DNA of 64,000 nt, from NCBI GenBank assembly GCA_017746715.1, contig JAGHZQ010000041.1, forward strand, positions 41,219 to 105,218. Reading direction: 5' to 3'. Of this stretch, positions 26,967 to 36,229 are shown piece by piece. Every line of letters starts with the position of its first letter. Positions within the stretch are counted from its first letter, which is position 1. This stretch comes from Cyanobacteria bacterium SBLK. Lineage in GTDB: Bacteria; Cyanobacteriota; Cyanobacteriia; Cyanobacteriales; Spirulinaceae. Below the pieces are notes generated by a model. That model was not told the DNA's origin. It did no database searches and saw only the letters and a list, made by a program, of their open reading frames with translations. Position numbers and translations under genes: made by a program.

Positions 26967-29900
26967 ATGCTGACAAAACTGTGGCAGTGGCTAAAACGAT
27001 GGTGGTCTCGGTGGTTTGGCGGCGAGACCCCTCAAAAACGGGAGATTGCCCCCTCACCTCCGCCAAAGGATATCGAGGCGGTGTTTTGGGGGTTGTTAGC
27101 AGAGGTGAAAGCGGGCAACACTCGCGGGTGGGTAAAAGGATCGATAACGATGTCGGGGGTATCCGATGGGGAGTTAACGATATGGTTGCGACAGTATGCG
27201 GGAGGGTTGACGGAAGCGGGGATCTCGTCGGAGTTGGTGGAAGGGTTGCGGCTTTTGGGACAGTTGGATATTGGGGCAGTGAGTCGCGAGGCATTGGGGA
27301 TAATACGAGAGTGGGAGGAGAAATACAAACCCGCACCTCTCGTCCCAAAAAGTCCGCAAACTCCCTCGGTAACAGTCGCAGATCGCCCGGATGAGTCGCA
27401 AACATCACCCACAGTAGAAGCACCTCAAGATATCCATCCCGATGCGGAAGCTCTGTTTAATCAAGGTGTAGATTTATATTATGCGGGGGATATTCGGGGA
27501 GCATGGTCTTGTTTTGAACGAGCAATAGAAATCCAACCCAACTACCACATCGCCTACAATGGTCGCGGGGCTACCCTATATAACATGGGAAGGTACGAAG
27601 AAGCGATCGCCGACTACAACAGAGCCCTAGAAATCCAACCCAACGACCACCTCCCCTACAATGGTCGCGGTAATGCCCTAAGAAACATGGGAAGGTACGA
27701 AGAAGCGATCGCCGACTACAACAGAGCCCTAGAAATCCAACCCAACGACCACCTCCCCTACAATGGTCGCGGTAATGCCCTATCAGACATGGGAAGGTAC
27801 GAAGAAGCGATCGCCGACTACAACAGAGCCCTAGAAATCCAACCCAACTTCCACCTCGCCTACCATGGTCGCGGCAATGCCCTAAGAAACATGGGAAGGT
27901 ACGAAGAAGCGATCGCCGACTACAACAGAGCCCTAGAAATCCAACCCAACTTCCACATCGCCTACCATGGTCGCGGGATTGCCCTATCAGACATGGGAAG
28001 GTACGAAGAAGCGATCGCCGACTACAACAGAGCCCTAGAAATCCAACCCAACTTCCACATCGCCTACCATGGTCGCGGCAATGCCCTATCAGACATGGGA
28101 AGGTACGAAGAAGCGATCGCCGACTACAACAGAGCCCTAGAAATCCAACCCAACTTCCACCTCGCCTACCATGGTCGCGGGACTACCCTATATGACATGG
28201 GAAGGTACGAAGAAGCGATCGCCGACTACAACAGAGCCCTAGAAATCCAACCCAACTACCACATCGCCTACTATGGTCGCGGGACTACCCTATATGACAT
28301 GGGAAGGTACGAAGAAGCGATCGCCGACTACAACAGAGCCCTAGAAATCCAACCCAACTACCACATCGCCTACAATAGTCGCGGGATTGCCCTAAAAAAC
28401 ATGGGAAGGTACGAAGAAGCGATCGCCGACTACAACAGAGCCATTGCCCTTAAAATTGACTTTTGGATGCCATACGCTAATCGAGGCTGGGCAATCTTTA
28501 ACACTCGTCGCTATGAAGCAGCGATTATTAGTTGGGATGAGGGGTTAAGTCATCTCGATCCAGAGAAAGAAATCCTCGGTTGTGCCACTGTACACCAATT
28601 TAAAGGCCAAGCCCATTACCAACACGGCAAACTGCAATCTATTTCCTCTCCCTTCTTCCGTCAAGCCGTCACCAGCTATCATATCGCCCTCAATCTCCTC
28701 CCAAATGACCTCAAATTCCTCGAAACAACCCTCGCAATCATCCAAGACCTCATCCTAACTTACCGCGCCCTGAGAGAGCCAGAAAACGCCGAAAAATGGG
28801 AACTCAAAGCGATCGCCCAACTCGATCGCCTCCTCAAAGAAACCCCATCCCCCGCCAAAAAACTCCTCCTCGCCAGCAAATTTAACAGCTTCTATCAGTT
28901 AAAATGCGACAGGCTCGCCCTATCCGACAACCCCGCAGACCATGGGTTAGCCCTAGCAGAAGCCGAAAAATGGAAAAATCTAAGTTTGCAGTGGCTGCGA
29001 GAGGGCTGGATCGACCCCCCGAAAACGCCCGATAATCGCCCTTCTCTCCCCTTCCCCAACGACGCAACCGCCCTTTTATATTGGCATCTCAGCCCTTGCA
29101 CCCTCACCCTCTTTCTCCTCCTCCCCCATCGCCCCGATCCCGTCATCTTCACCCATGCGATCGATCCTCTAGGCAAAACCGCCTCCGCAGAGAACTTTAG
29201 CGAGTGGCTTAAGGACTGGAAAACAGCCTATGATAAGAGTCGCAAACCTTCTAGCCTCCCTCTTACAAAGGGGGACGGGAGGGGGATTTCCGAGGGAGAT
29301 TCCAAATGGGACAACGAACTCCTCCCTCGCCTGCAAACCCTCCGCCAACACCTGCAAATCGCGAAAATCCTCCCCTACCTCCAAGACAACACCCACCCCA
29401 TCGAAAATCTCATCTTAATCCCCCATCGCGACCTGCATTTATTACCCCTGCACTTCTTTTTCGCCAATATCCCCGAATCCCCCTTCACCTGCGTCTATCT
29501 CCCCAGCCTGCAAATTGCCCGAGACTTAATCGAGAGAAAAATAAAACAACCCCACCAAATTTCCCCCCTCTCCATCGAACATCCCGAATCGGAAACCCCC
29601 CTCCTTTTTGCAGAAATGGCATCGGCATTTATCGCCCATTTGTACGACATTCCCGCCGATTTTCGCCTCACCCACAACAACGCCACGAAAAAAAATATCC
29701 GCCAACAACTCTCCCGCTCTGCCAATAGTTTAATCTTCATCGGTCACGGCAACTATAACCCCGATCGCCCTCTCAAATCCGCCTTATATTGTGCTGGAGA
29801 CGAGCCTCTGACATGGCAAGAATTGTTTGTCACAAGCCCAAATATTGCCCTCCCCTCTTACTTTTTAGTCTGCCTCGCCGCCTGCGAAACGGGTATGACA

Positions 29901-30290
29901 GGCACAAGCAATTTTATCGATGAATGCGTTGGCTTTCCCAGTGGTTTCCTCTCTCGCAATACTGCCTATATTTTATCAACTTTATGGATCGTTTCCGAAG
30001 ATTCGACAGGAATTTTTATGATTGAATTTTTCCGCGCCTTAAAAGACGAAAAATCGCCCTCTCAATCCTTAAAATACGCTCAAAACTGGTTGCAAACCGC
30101 CACCCATTCCGATCTAGAACAATGGTATCGCGATCGCGCTGAGGAAATCGAGCAATCTAATCCCAAACAATATCAAAATTTTAAAAGCAGTCGCTCGAAT
30201 TATCAAGCCAAAGCGAAAACAAATCCTGATTTTTGTCCTTATGAGAATCCGTATTTTTGGGCGGGTTTTGTATTGACGGGATTGCCGTAG
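26967..30290 (+). CDS. TPR-CHAT protease-like protein with nine near-identical TPR units
   Basis: The start is at MLTKLWQWLKRWW (26967), since the open frame further upstream is made of a repeat element. The product is 1107 residues: a basic/hydrophobic N-terminus, an unassigned helical domain ~25-130, TPRs ~155-530 including nine 34-residue copies containing MGRYEEAIADYNRA, a helical region, and a C-terminal CHAT domain. The likely catalytic pair is His927 (FIGHGNYNPDR) and Cys973 (LAACETGMTG). The protein ends PYFWAGFVLTGLP, as CHAT domains usually do. The following two unknown genes lie 125 and 78 bases on, in the same direction. TPR-CHAT proteins can be activated by bound partners, as in Craspase systems; nothing here shows an RNA-guided link. 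Confidence 0.88.
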   Translation: MLTKLWQWLKRWWSRWFGGETPQKREIAPSPPPKDIEAVFWGLLAEVKAGNTRGWVKGSITMSGVSDGELTIWLRQYAGGLTEAGISSELVEGLRLLGQLDIGAVSREALGIIREWEEKYKPAPLVPKSPQTPSVTVADRPDESQTSPTVEAPQDIHPDAEALFNQGVDLYYAGDIRGAWSCFERAIEIQPNYHIAYNGRGATLYNMGRYEEAIADYNRALEIQPNDHLPYNGRGNALRNMGRYEEAIADYNRALEIQPNDHLPYNGRGNALSDMGRYEEAIADYNRALEIQPNFHLAYHGRGNALRNMGRYEEAIADYNRALEIQPNFHIAYHGRGIALSDMGRYEEAIADYNRALEIQPNFHIAYHGRGNALSDMGRYEEAIADYNRALEIQPNFHLAYHGRGTTLYDMGRYEEAIADYNRALEIQPNYHIAYYGRGTTLYDMGRYEEAIADYNRALEIQPNYHIAYNSRGIALKNMGRYEEAIADYNRAIALKIDFWMPYANRGWAIFNTRRYEAAIISWDEGLSHLDPEKEILGCATVHQFKGQAHYQHGKLQSISSPFFRQAVTSYHIALNLLPNDLKFLETTLAIIQDLILTYRALREPENAEKWELKAIAQLDRLLKETPSPAKKLLLASKFNSFYQLKCDRLALSDNPADHGLALAEAEKWKNLSLQWLREGWIDPPKTPDNRPSLPFPNDATALLYWHLSPCTLTLFLLLPHRPDPVIFTHAIDPLGKTASAENFSEWLKDWKTAYDKSRKPSSLPLTKGDGRGISEGDSKWDNELLPRLQTLRQHLQIAKILPYLQDNTHPIENLILIPHRDLHLLPLHFFFANIPESPFTCVYLPSLQIARDLIERKIKQPHQISPLSIEHPESETPLLFAEMASAFIAHLYDIPADFRLTHNNATKKNIRQQLSRSANSLIFIGHGNYNPDRPLKSALYCAGDEPLTWQELFVTSPNIALPSYFLVCLAACETGMTGTSNFIDECVGFPSGFLSRNTAYILSTLWIVSEDSTGIFMIEFFRALKDEKSPSQSLKYAQNWLQTATHSDLEQWYRDRAEEIEQSNPKQYQNFKSSRSNYQAKAKTNPDFCPYENPYFWAGFVLTGLP
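27537..28444 (+). repeat. Nine tandem 102-bp TPR-coding units
   Basis: The string ATGGGAAGGTACGAAGAAGC recurs nine times at an exact 102-base period (first at 27585, last at 28401). Differences are limited mostly to the codons at the variable helix positions (NGRG/HGRG/YGRG; ALRN/ALSD/TLYD). Near identity at DNA level indicates recent expansion or ongoing gene conversion. Confidence 0.95.
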
Positions 30291-30309
30291 GTTTGAATCC
30301 CCCCCCAGC

Positions 30310-30350
30310 CCCCCCTTCGACAAGCTCAGGGCAAGCCTTTGTAAGGGGGG
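30310..30350. repeat. Inverted-repeat element after TPR-CHAT gene
   Basis: CCCCCCTT (30310-30317) and AAGGGGGG (30343-30350) flank an inner core TTCGACAAGCTCAGGGCAAG. The TTCGACAAGCTCAG core is a widely dispersed bacterial repeat; a related core lies inside the coding sequence at 50934-50957. Located 20 bases after the stop codon, it could also act as a terminator-like hairpin. Confidence 0.6.
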
Positions 30351-30415
30351 AGGATCCGGATTTCTCTGCTATAATTGAAACCAAAAATTGATTTACCAAC
30401 CAATCTTCTAAAACC

Positions 30416-30901
30416 ATGCAGCAAACCGATCGCTTAATTTTTAGCGCCTTTCTTCTCGCCCTCTCGGAATGCGATCGCGATCGCGAAACCCAACTCTCTC
30501 CCCCACTCAAAGCGATCGCTCCTCTCCTCCCCGAAAATCCCAGTCAAGCCACCGAAAAACTCCTCACGCTCTTGCACGCAAATGACACAAAATTCCTCTA
30601 TAATGCCTATGAATCTTATTACAATGCCCTCCACGCTCTCTATCAAGCCAATCCCCAAAAAAGCCACATTTTGGACGAGATTGAACCCATCCCGGAAAAC
30701 ATCCCGCAAAATGAAACACACTCACCCTTAGAAAACTTCGATTTAAGTCCCGATAGTTGGGAAAAAACCAAACAAGTTTTCTACATCCAAGACGAACTAG
30801 AAAAACCCACTTTTTTAACCCGAATCAAAAATATTTTTAACGCTTCTCATCCCATCGCCGAGAGTCAAAAAGAACTAAATCGCCCGAACAATCCTCAATA
30901 G
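30416..30901 (+). CDS. Small unknown protein in TPR-CHAT locus
   Basis: The product is 161 residues and not recognised. The N-terminal half is helical (QQTDRLIFSAFLLALSECD, NPSQATEKLLTLLHAND, YNAYESYYNALHALYQA); the C-terminal half is more polar and ends with a basic segment LTRIKNIFNASHP. There are no membrane helices or known motifs. It follows the TPR-CHAT gene by 125 bases and precedes a membrane-anchored protein by 78 bases, all on the plus strand with HIP1 sites. The arrangement suggests a three-gene unit in which this protein could be an adaptor, a regulator or a substrate of the CHAT protein (inference). Confidence 0.55.
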   Translation: MQQTDRLIFSAFLLALSECDRDRETQLSPPLKAIAPLLPENPSQATEKLLTLLHANDTKFLYNAYESYYNALHALYQANPQKSHILDEIEPIPENIPQNETHSPLENFDLSPDSWEKTKQVFYIQDELEKPTFLTRIKNIFNASHPIAESQKELNRPNNPQ

Positions 30902-30979
30902 TTTCCTGATTTCAAACCTCTGACTCGAGCAAGCGATCGCATTTTTTTGAATTGATAATTGTGAATTTTGAATTGATTG

Positions 30980-32236
30980 ATGAACGATCTAATTTATCCC
31001 CATGTTTTTCTCTTAAGTTACTACGCGAAAAGCGATCGCCCCTATCCCCAAAACCCGAAACCAGAGTCCTTAAAAGAATCCTTAATTTCCCTTGACAAAT
31101 ACGACGTCAAAGGCTATAAAATCAAACAATGCTTGCAAAATACCAATAGTTTACTCCTCACCTGCTCCCTCGAAGAAGAAGAAAAGCCACCACGATACAA
31201 CTATTTTGGTGCATTAACCAAACAACTCCTCAACATCCGCGAAATCGAAGAGCGATCGCGAGATAAAACGGGCGAAATCATCAGCGATCGCTTGGGTACG
31301 ACCCTAATTTTAAGCGGATACTTACCTTCATTTATAACATTTAATGAAGAAAACTGCCAAAAACTGGCTCAATCTGCATACGAGAATTTAGGCAATATCA
31401 AAGCACCAACTTGGTATTCTCCCCCCATTACCGAACAATTTGACGCAAAAGTATTTTCTCTCGGCGAAACCCCCAGCAAATTTGCTCGCGAAACGAGGGA
31501 AAAAATAGAACATATCTTGATTTTTACCTATCGCGATCGCCCCACTTTTTCTGCTGCGATCGCCAACTATTACGAAGACTGGTTAGAGTTATATTGCTAC
31601 CGCCATCATATCGTCTCTGGGTATCGCGATACCCGACAAATCAAAGCCGATATTCAATCTTATTATTCCCTCGCTGGTTGGTTTCGCGATCGCCCGGATT
31701 ATCCCAACGCACTCATCGATTACCGCCTCAATCAACTCGAAAAAGCCATCTCGGATAGCGAACCGCTTTCAGCCCGATATATTGAAGGAATTAGTCGCTT
31801 AGAAACGCGAAAAGCTGCCATTCAAACCAACCTCAATAACTATTGCGAAAAACTGCAAACATTCAATCCTAGCGATGAATTCAGCCAACTTGTAAACCAA
31901 CATTATCTCGAGCAAATCGAACGAGATATCGACACCTTAAGCCCCGGTTTGAGACTGCAACAAACATGGCTGGAAACCCTGCGAGGAATGGTAGAAATTC
32001 AACGAGCAAAAAGCGATCGCAATATTGAAGCCTTAATCGGTGCTGCGGGAGTCGGAATCGGTGCATCTTCTGCGGCAGCTTCAGCTTCTTCCGGACTCAT
32101 CAAAGATATCCAACCCAATTTGCAACCTACCTTTAGTTTAGCCGTTATTTTAATCGGAAGTTTGCTCTTTGGCGGTCTTTTAGGATGTTTGACTTGGATG
32201 ATTGTAAAATATCTGCGATCGCACTTATCTCGTTAA
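30980..32236 (+). CDS. Unknown protein with C-terminal membrane anchor in TPR-CHAT locus
   Basis: The product is 418 residues from ATG 30980 (a TTG one codon earlier is the alternative). I recognise no family. The first ~340 residues are soluble and largely helical, with segments SLEEEEKPPRYNYFGALTKQ and YRDTRQIKADIQSYYSLAGWF. A Gly/Ala/Ser-rich stretch (LIGAAGVGIGASSAAASASSG) leads into a final transmembrane helix (FSLAVILIGSLLFGGLLGCL) and a short basic tail, giving a tail-anchored or C-terminal-anchored topology. An amphipathic Gly/Ala region next to a membrane helix, downstream of a protease gene, would fit a protease-released membrane effector, but this is speculation. Confidence 0.6.
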   Translation: MNDLIYPHVFLLSYYAKSDRPYPQNPKPESLKESLISLDKYDVKGYKIKQCLQNTNSLLLTCSLEEEEKPPRYNYFGALTKQLLNIREIEERSRDKTGEIISDRLGTTLILSGYLPSFITFNEENCQKLAQSAYENLGNIKAPTWYSPPITEQFDAKVFSLGETPSKFARETREKIEHILIFTYRDRPTFSAAIANYYEDWLELYCYRHHIVSGYRDTRQIKADIQSYYSLAGWFRDRPDYPNALIDYRLNQLEKAISDSEPLSARYIEGISRLETRKAAIQTNLNNYCEKLQTFNPSDEFSQLVNQHYLEQIERDIDTLSPGLRLQQTWLETLRGMVEIQRAKSDRNIEALIGAAGVGIGASSAAASASSGLIKDIQPNLQPTFSLAVILIGSLLFGGLLGCLTWMIVKYLRSHLSR

Positions 32237-32283
32237 AAATTGGTTGTTAACCCCTCATTTATTTTTGAATTAGTGTCATTTCA

Positions 32284-32628
32284 CTAATCAGTTTCATAGT
32301 GATATCTTTCCTGTAGAAAAACGACAAAGCGATCGCTAACTTGATAAACAAGACGATGTTCTAAATCGATTCGCCGCGACCAAGTATTCGAGGCAATATA
32401 TTTCAACTGTTCGGGTTTACCCAGTCCGGTAAAAGGTTTTCCATCTAATATATCTGCAACTAAATCGAGAATTTTATTCGCTTTTTTAGCATCGTGACGA
32501 TACCACCATTGTAAATCAGCTTTAAAATCGGGACTGAAAATAGGAGCATAACCTTGGACAACTGGTACATTTTCAGAAGACTTTGCCTCTTTTTCATTTT
32601 CTCGCTGCTTCTTTTTTTTAGAACTCAA
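32284..32628 (-). CDS. YoeB/RelE-type toxin with N-terminal extension
   Basis: The product is 114 residues. The core from IFSPDFKADLQWWYRHD to the end matches the Txe/YoeB family: KKANKILDLVADIL, PFTGLGKPEQLKY, WSRRIDLEHRLVYQVSD and the C-terminal ERYHYETD. YoeB acts as a ribosome-dependent mRNA endonuclease; the Glu/Arg/His and terminal Tyr residues typical of the active site are visible (RRIDLEHRLVY, RYHY). The first ~30 residues (KKKKQRENEKEAKSSENV) are an unusual charged extension not found in standard YoeB. The gene overlaps its antitoxin by 11 bases, so the pair is translated together. Confidence 0.88.
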   Translation of the reverse strand: MSSKKKKQRENEKEAKSSENVPVVQGYAPIFSPDFKADLQWWYRHDAKKANKILDLVADILDGKPFTGLGKPEQLKYIASNTWSRRIDLEHRLVYQVSDRFVVFLQERYHYETD

Positions 32629-32902
32629 TGCCTAATTCCTCTTTTAACTCTTCTATCGTTTGTGGCTTTCCGACTTCTGATTCTGCCCATTTTAAAGCTC
32701 GAAATAAACGCTGGGCATTTTCCGGCGATCGCAATAAATAAATACTTTCTAAAAGACTGGTGAGTTCATCTTCAGGAATTAAAGCAACATTATTCCCATT
32801 AGCTTGCTTAACGATCGCAATCTCGCGATCTTCGCAGACGCGATCGAGAATGCTGGCAAGATTATCTTTAGCATCAGTGTAGGCGATTTCTAGATTTGAC
32901 AT
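32618..32902 (-). CDS. YefM/Phd-type antitoxin
   Basis: The product is 94 residues, the usual antitoxin size. The N-terminal part (IAYTDAKDNLASILDRVCEDREIAIVKQANGNNVALIPEDELTSLLE in pattern) is the Phd/YefM DNA-binding fold; the acidic C-terminal part (WAESEVGKPQTIEELKEELGIEF) should wrap the toxin. It is the first gene of the pair and overlaps the toxin gene by 11 bases. Such antitoxins normally repress their own promoter together with the toxin. No palindrome stands out in the ~150 bases upstream. Confidence 0.88.
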   Translation of the reverse strand: MSNLEIAYTDAKDNLASILDRVCEDREIAIVKQANGNNVALIPEDELTSLLESIYLLRSPENAQRLFRALKWAESEVGKPQTIEELKEELGIEF

Positions 32903-33052
32903 TGAAATGATGATATTTTATCGCTATTTCTCTCTTAATTTTATACTCTCTTCTTGAATCAGACCCAAACTCTAGAATGACCAGACCCAAAAAAGGGAAC
33001 AAATGGACTTGAACAGCGCTAAAATTGTTAAGGTCTGTTCCGCACCCTTCTC

Positions 33053-35944
33053 ATGTCCCAATCCCTCGATATGTCCGATCGCCTGTCAACCCTCGAAAAC
33101 GAACCCAACTCTCGCAATACCATTCGCATTCGGGGGGCAAGACAGCATAACCTGAAAGATATCGATTTGGATCTGCCTCGCGATCGCCTGATCGTCTTCA
33201 CGGGAGTCTCGGGATCCGGGAAATCCTCCCTCGCTTTCGACACCATTTTCGCCGAGGGACAGCGACGCTATGTGGAGTCTCTCAGTGCCTATGCGCGGCA
33301 ATTTTTGGGACAATTGGACAAACCCGACGTAGACGCGATCGAGGGATTAAGTCCGGCTATTTCCATCGACCAAAAATCCACCTCTCACAACCCCCGTTCC
33401 ACCGTCGGCACCGTTACCGAAATTTACGACTATTTGCGCCTTTTATTCGGACGTGCGGGAGAACCTCACTGTCCCATCTGCGATCGCAACATCGCCCCCC
33501 AAACCATCGATGAAATGTGCGATCGCGTCATGGAACTTCCCGATCGCACTCGCTTCCAAATTCTCGCCCCTGTGGTGCGCGGCAAAAAAGGAACGCATAA
33601 AAAACTTATCTCCGGACTCGCCTCCGAAGGATTTGTTCGAGTGAGAATTAACAGCGAAATTCGAGAACTCACTGACGCGATCGAACTCAAGAAAAATCAA
33701 ACTCACAATATCGAAATCGTTATCGATCGCTTGATAAAAAAGCCCGATGTTCGAGAACGCCTTGCCGACTCCCTCTCTACCTGTCTCAAGCGTTCCGAAG
33801 GCACTGCGATCGTTGCCCTACAGCCTCAAAATGACGAGGAAGAGCCGCGAGAAATCATCTTTTCCGAAAACTTTGCCTGTCCCGAACACGGCGCGGTGAT
33901 GGATGAACTTTCGCCCCGCTTGTTCTCCTTTAACTCTCCTTACGGTGCTTGTCCTCACTGTCACGGCATCGGCAGTATGAGAACATTTTCCCCCGAATCC
34001 ATCGTTCCCGATCCCTCCCAACCTCTTTACAGTGCGATCTCTCCTTGGTCGGATAAAGAGAATTCCTACTATATTTCCCTGTTATACGCGATCGGACAAA
34101 CATACGGTTTTGAACTGCAAACCCCTTGGAATCAACTCACCCAAGAACAGCAAAACATTCTTCTCCACGGTTGCGAAGAACCCATTTTTATCGAAGCGGA
34201 AGGCGATCGCGAAAAAGGCTACCATCGCAAATTTTCTGGTATTATTAGTAACTTAGAACGCAATTATAAAGATACGAACTCGGAAGCCGTCAAGCAAAAA
34301 CTCGAACAATATATTATTTTTAAAACCTGCGAAACTTGTCACGGAAAACGCCTTAAACCCGAAGCCCTTTCCGTGCGTTTGGGACAATATAATATTGACG
34401 ATTTAACCAGCGTTCCCATTCGCGAATCTTTAAATCGAATTAATCGTTTAAATTTAAGCAAACGTCAAGCCATAATTGGCGAATTAGCCCTCAAAGAAAT
34501 CAAAGAACGCTTGCAATTTCTCCTCGATGTCGGTTTAGATTATTTAACCCTCGATCGCGCCGCTATGACCCTATCGGGAGGAGAAGCCCAACGCATTCGC
34601 CTCGCTACCCAAATTGGGGCGGGATTAACAGGAGTATTATATGTTTTAGACGAACCCAGTATCGGCTTGCATCAACGGGATAACGATCGCCTTTTAAAAA
34701 CCTTGAAAAAATTGCGGGATTTAGGTAATACTTTAATCGTAGTCGAACATGACGAGGATACCATTCGCAGCGCCGATTATTTGGTCGATATCGGACCGAA
34801 AGCGGGACTACATGGGGGAGAAATTGTCTGTCAGGGAGACTTAGAAACCCTATTGAAAAACGAGCGATCGTTGACAGGAGATTATTTATCGGGACGAAAA
34901 GCGATCGCTACCCCAGAAGAGCGCAGAAAAGGCAACGGACGCTCTTTAATTTTAAAAGATTGCCATCACAATAACCTGAAAAATATCGATGTTAAAATTC
35001 CTCTCGGTAAATTAGTTTGTATCACCGGAGTTTCGGGATCGGGAAAATCAACTTTACTCAACGAACTCCTTTATCCCGCCCTCAAACACAACCTCAGTAA
35101 AAAAGTTCCTTTTCCCAACAATTTAGGCGCATTAAAAGGCATGAATGCTATTGACAAAGTTATTGTAATCGATCAATCTCCCATCGGTCGAACCCCGCGA
35201 TCGAATCCGGCAACTTATACCGGAATTTTTGACAGCATTCGCGCCATTTTTGCAGAAACAGTAGAAGCCAAAGCACGAGGTTACAAACAAGGAAGATTTT
35301 CTTTTAATGTGAAAGGAGGACGCTGCGAAGCCTGTGGCGGACAAGGGGTAAATACCATCGAAATGAACTTTCTTCCCGATGTCTACGTCCAGTGCGATGT
35401 TTGTAAAGGAGAACGCTACAATCGGGAAACATTACAAGTGAAATATAAAGGTTATTCCATCGCTGATGTTTTAAATATGAGCGTTGAAAAAGCCTTAGAA
35501 GTCTTTCAAAATATCCCTCGGGCGGCGAATCGCTTACAAACTTTAGTCGATGTCGGTTTGGGTTATGTAAAATTAGGTCAATCTGCCCCTACTTTATCAG
35601 GAGGAGAAGCACAACGGGTTAAATTAGCTTCAGAATTATCTCGCCGCGCAACAGGAAAAACTTTATATTTAATCGACGAACCGACGACGGGTTTATCTTT
35701 TTATGATGTCCATCATTTGCTCAATGTTTTGCAACGTTTGGTGGATAAAGGCAATTCAATTTTAGTCATCGAACATAATTTAGATGTTCTGCGCTGTGCC
35801 GATTGGATTATCGATTTGGGACCCGAAGGCGGAGATAAAGGGGGTAAAATCATTGCTGAAGGAACACCGGAAACTGTTGCGGAATGTGAAAGTTCTTATA
35901 CGGGAATCTATTTAAAACAGGTTTTGCAACAGCATTCTGCTTAG
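33053..35944 (+). CDS. uvrA: Excinuclease ABC subunit A
   Basis: This is a full-length 963-residue UvrA, the damage-recognition ATPase of nucleotide excision repair. Two ABC modules are visible: Walker A GVSGSGKSSL near residue 52 and GVSGSGKSTL near 661, with signatures LSGGEAQRIRLA and LSGGEAQRVKLA. The zinc-binding Cys pairs are present (CPICD, CETCHGKRL, CEACGGQG with CDVCKGERY). The N-terminus has a ~20-residue extension before NTIRIRGARQHNLK. It stands alone on the plus strand, as is common in cyanobacteria. I see no clear LexA box upstream. Confidence 0.98.
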   Translation: MSQSLDMSDRLSTLENEPNSRNTIRIRGARQHNLKDIDLDLPRDRLIVFTGVSGSGKSSLAFDTIFAEGQRRYVESLSAYARQFLGQLDKPDVDAIEGLSPAISIDQKSTSHNPRSTVGTVTEIYDYLRLLFGRAGEPHCPICDRNIAPQTIDEMCDRVMELPDRTRFQILAPVVRGKKGTHKKLISGLASEGFVRVRINSEIRELTDAIELKKNQTHNIEIVIDRLIKKPDVRERLADSLSTCLKRSEGTAIVALQPQNDEEEPREIIFSENFACPEHGAVMDELSPRLFSFNSPYGACPHCHGIGSMRTFSPESIVPDPSQPLYSAISPWSDKENSYYISLLYAIGQTYGFELQTPWNQLTQEQQNILLHGCEEPIFIEAEGDREKGYHRKFSGIISNLERNYKDTNSEAVKQKLEQYIIFKTCETCHGKRLKPEALSVRLGQYNIDDLTSVPIRESLNRINRLNLSKRQAIIGELALKEIKERLQFLLDVGLDYLTLDRAAMTLSGGEAQRIRLATQIGAGLTGVLYVLDEPSIGLHQRDNDRLLKTLKKLRDLGNTLIVVEHDEDTIRSADYLVDIGPKAGLHGGEIVCQGDLETLLKNERSLTGDYLSGRKAIATPEERRKGNGRSLILKDCHHNNLKNIDVKIPLGKLVCITGVSGSGKSTLLNELLYPALKHNLSKKVPFPNNLGALKGMNAIDKVIVIDQSPIGRTPRSNPATYTGIFDSIRAIFAETVEAKARGYKQGRFSFNVKGGRCEACGGQGVNTIEMNFLPDVYVQCDVCKGERYNRETLQVKYKGYSIADVLNMSVEKALEVFQNIPRAANRLQTLVDVGLGYVKLGQSAPTLSGGEAQRVKLASELSRRATGKTLYLIDEPTTGLSFYDVHHLLNVLQRLVDKGNSILVIEHNLDVLRCADWIIDLGPEGGDKGGKIIAEGTPETVAECESSYTGIYLKQVLQQHSA

Positions 35945-36003
35945 GCGATCGCGAGAATGTAAAATGTAGAATTAAGATAGAATTTTGAGGTAAACTCAAT
36001 TTA

Positions 36004-36198
36004 TACCCAACTGTGCTCGGGGTTGGTTCTTATCGCTTCTACTTTTATAGCCATGAACCAAACGAACCACCGCACATACATATCGATCGCGATTGCTCAT
36101 CTGCAAAGTTTTGGCTTGACGCTGTTAGTTTAGCTAATAACATTATGGTTCTGAGTTGTATAATGGTTTTCTTGCTTGCCAATATTTCCTTTATTTAA
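36004..36198 (+). pseudogene. DUF4160 family remnant
   Basis: The frame YPTVLGVGSYRFYFYSHE, then NEPPHIHIDRD and AKFWLDAVSLANN, matches the DUF4160 N-terminal half (normally MPTVLRIG...YRFFFYSNE). The initiator ATG has become TAC; only a GTG at 36013 remains. After LANN the reading frame leaves the family; the alternative frame gives HYGSELYNG, reminiscent of the missing part, so a small indel plus decay is likely. Functional members are small, often paired with DUF2442 proteins; no partner is seen. Confidence 0.7.
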
Positions 36199-36229
36199 AG
36201 GACATCAGGATATAAGCGATCGCGTTAAA

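Noticed and set aside
30980..32236. Gasdermin-type pore-former
   Set aside because: The position after a CHAT protease is suggestive, but no gasdermin motif is recognisable by eye; kept as a question, not as a call.
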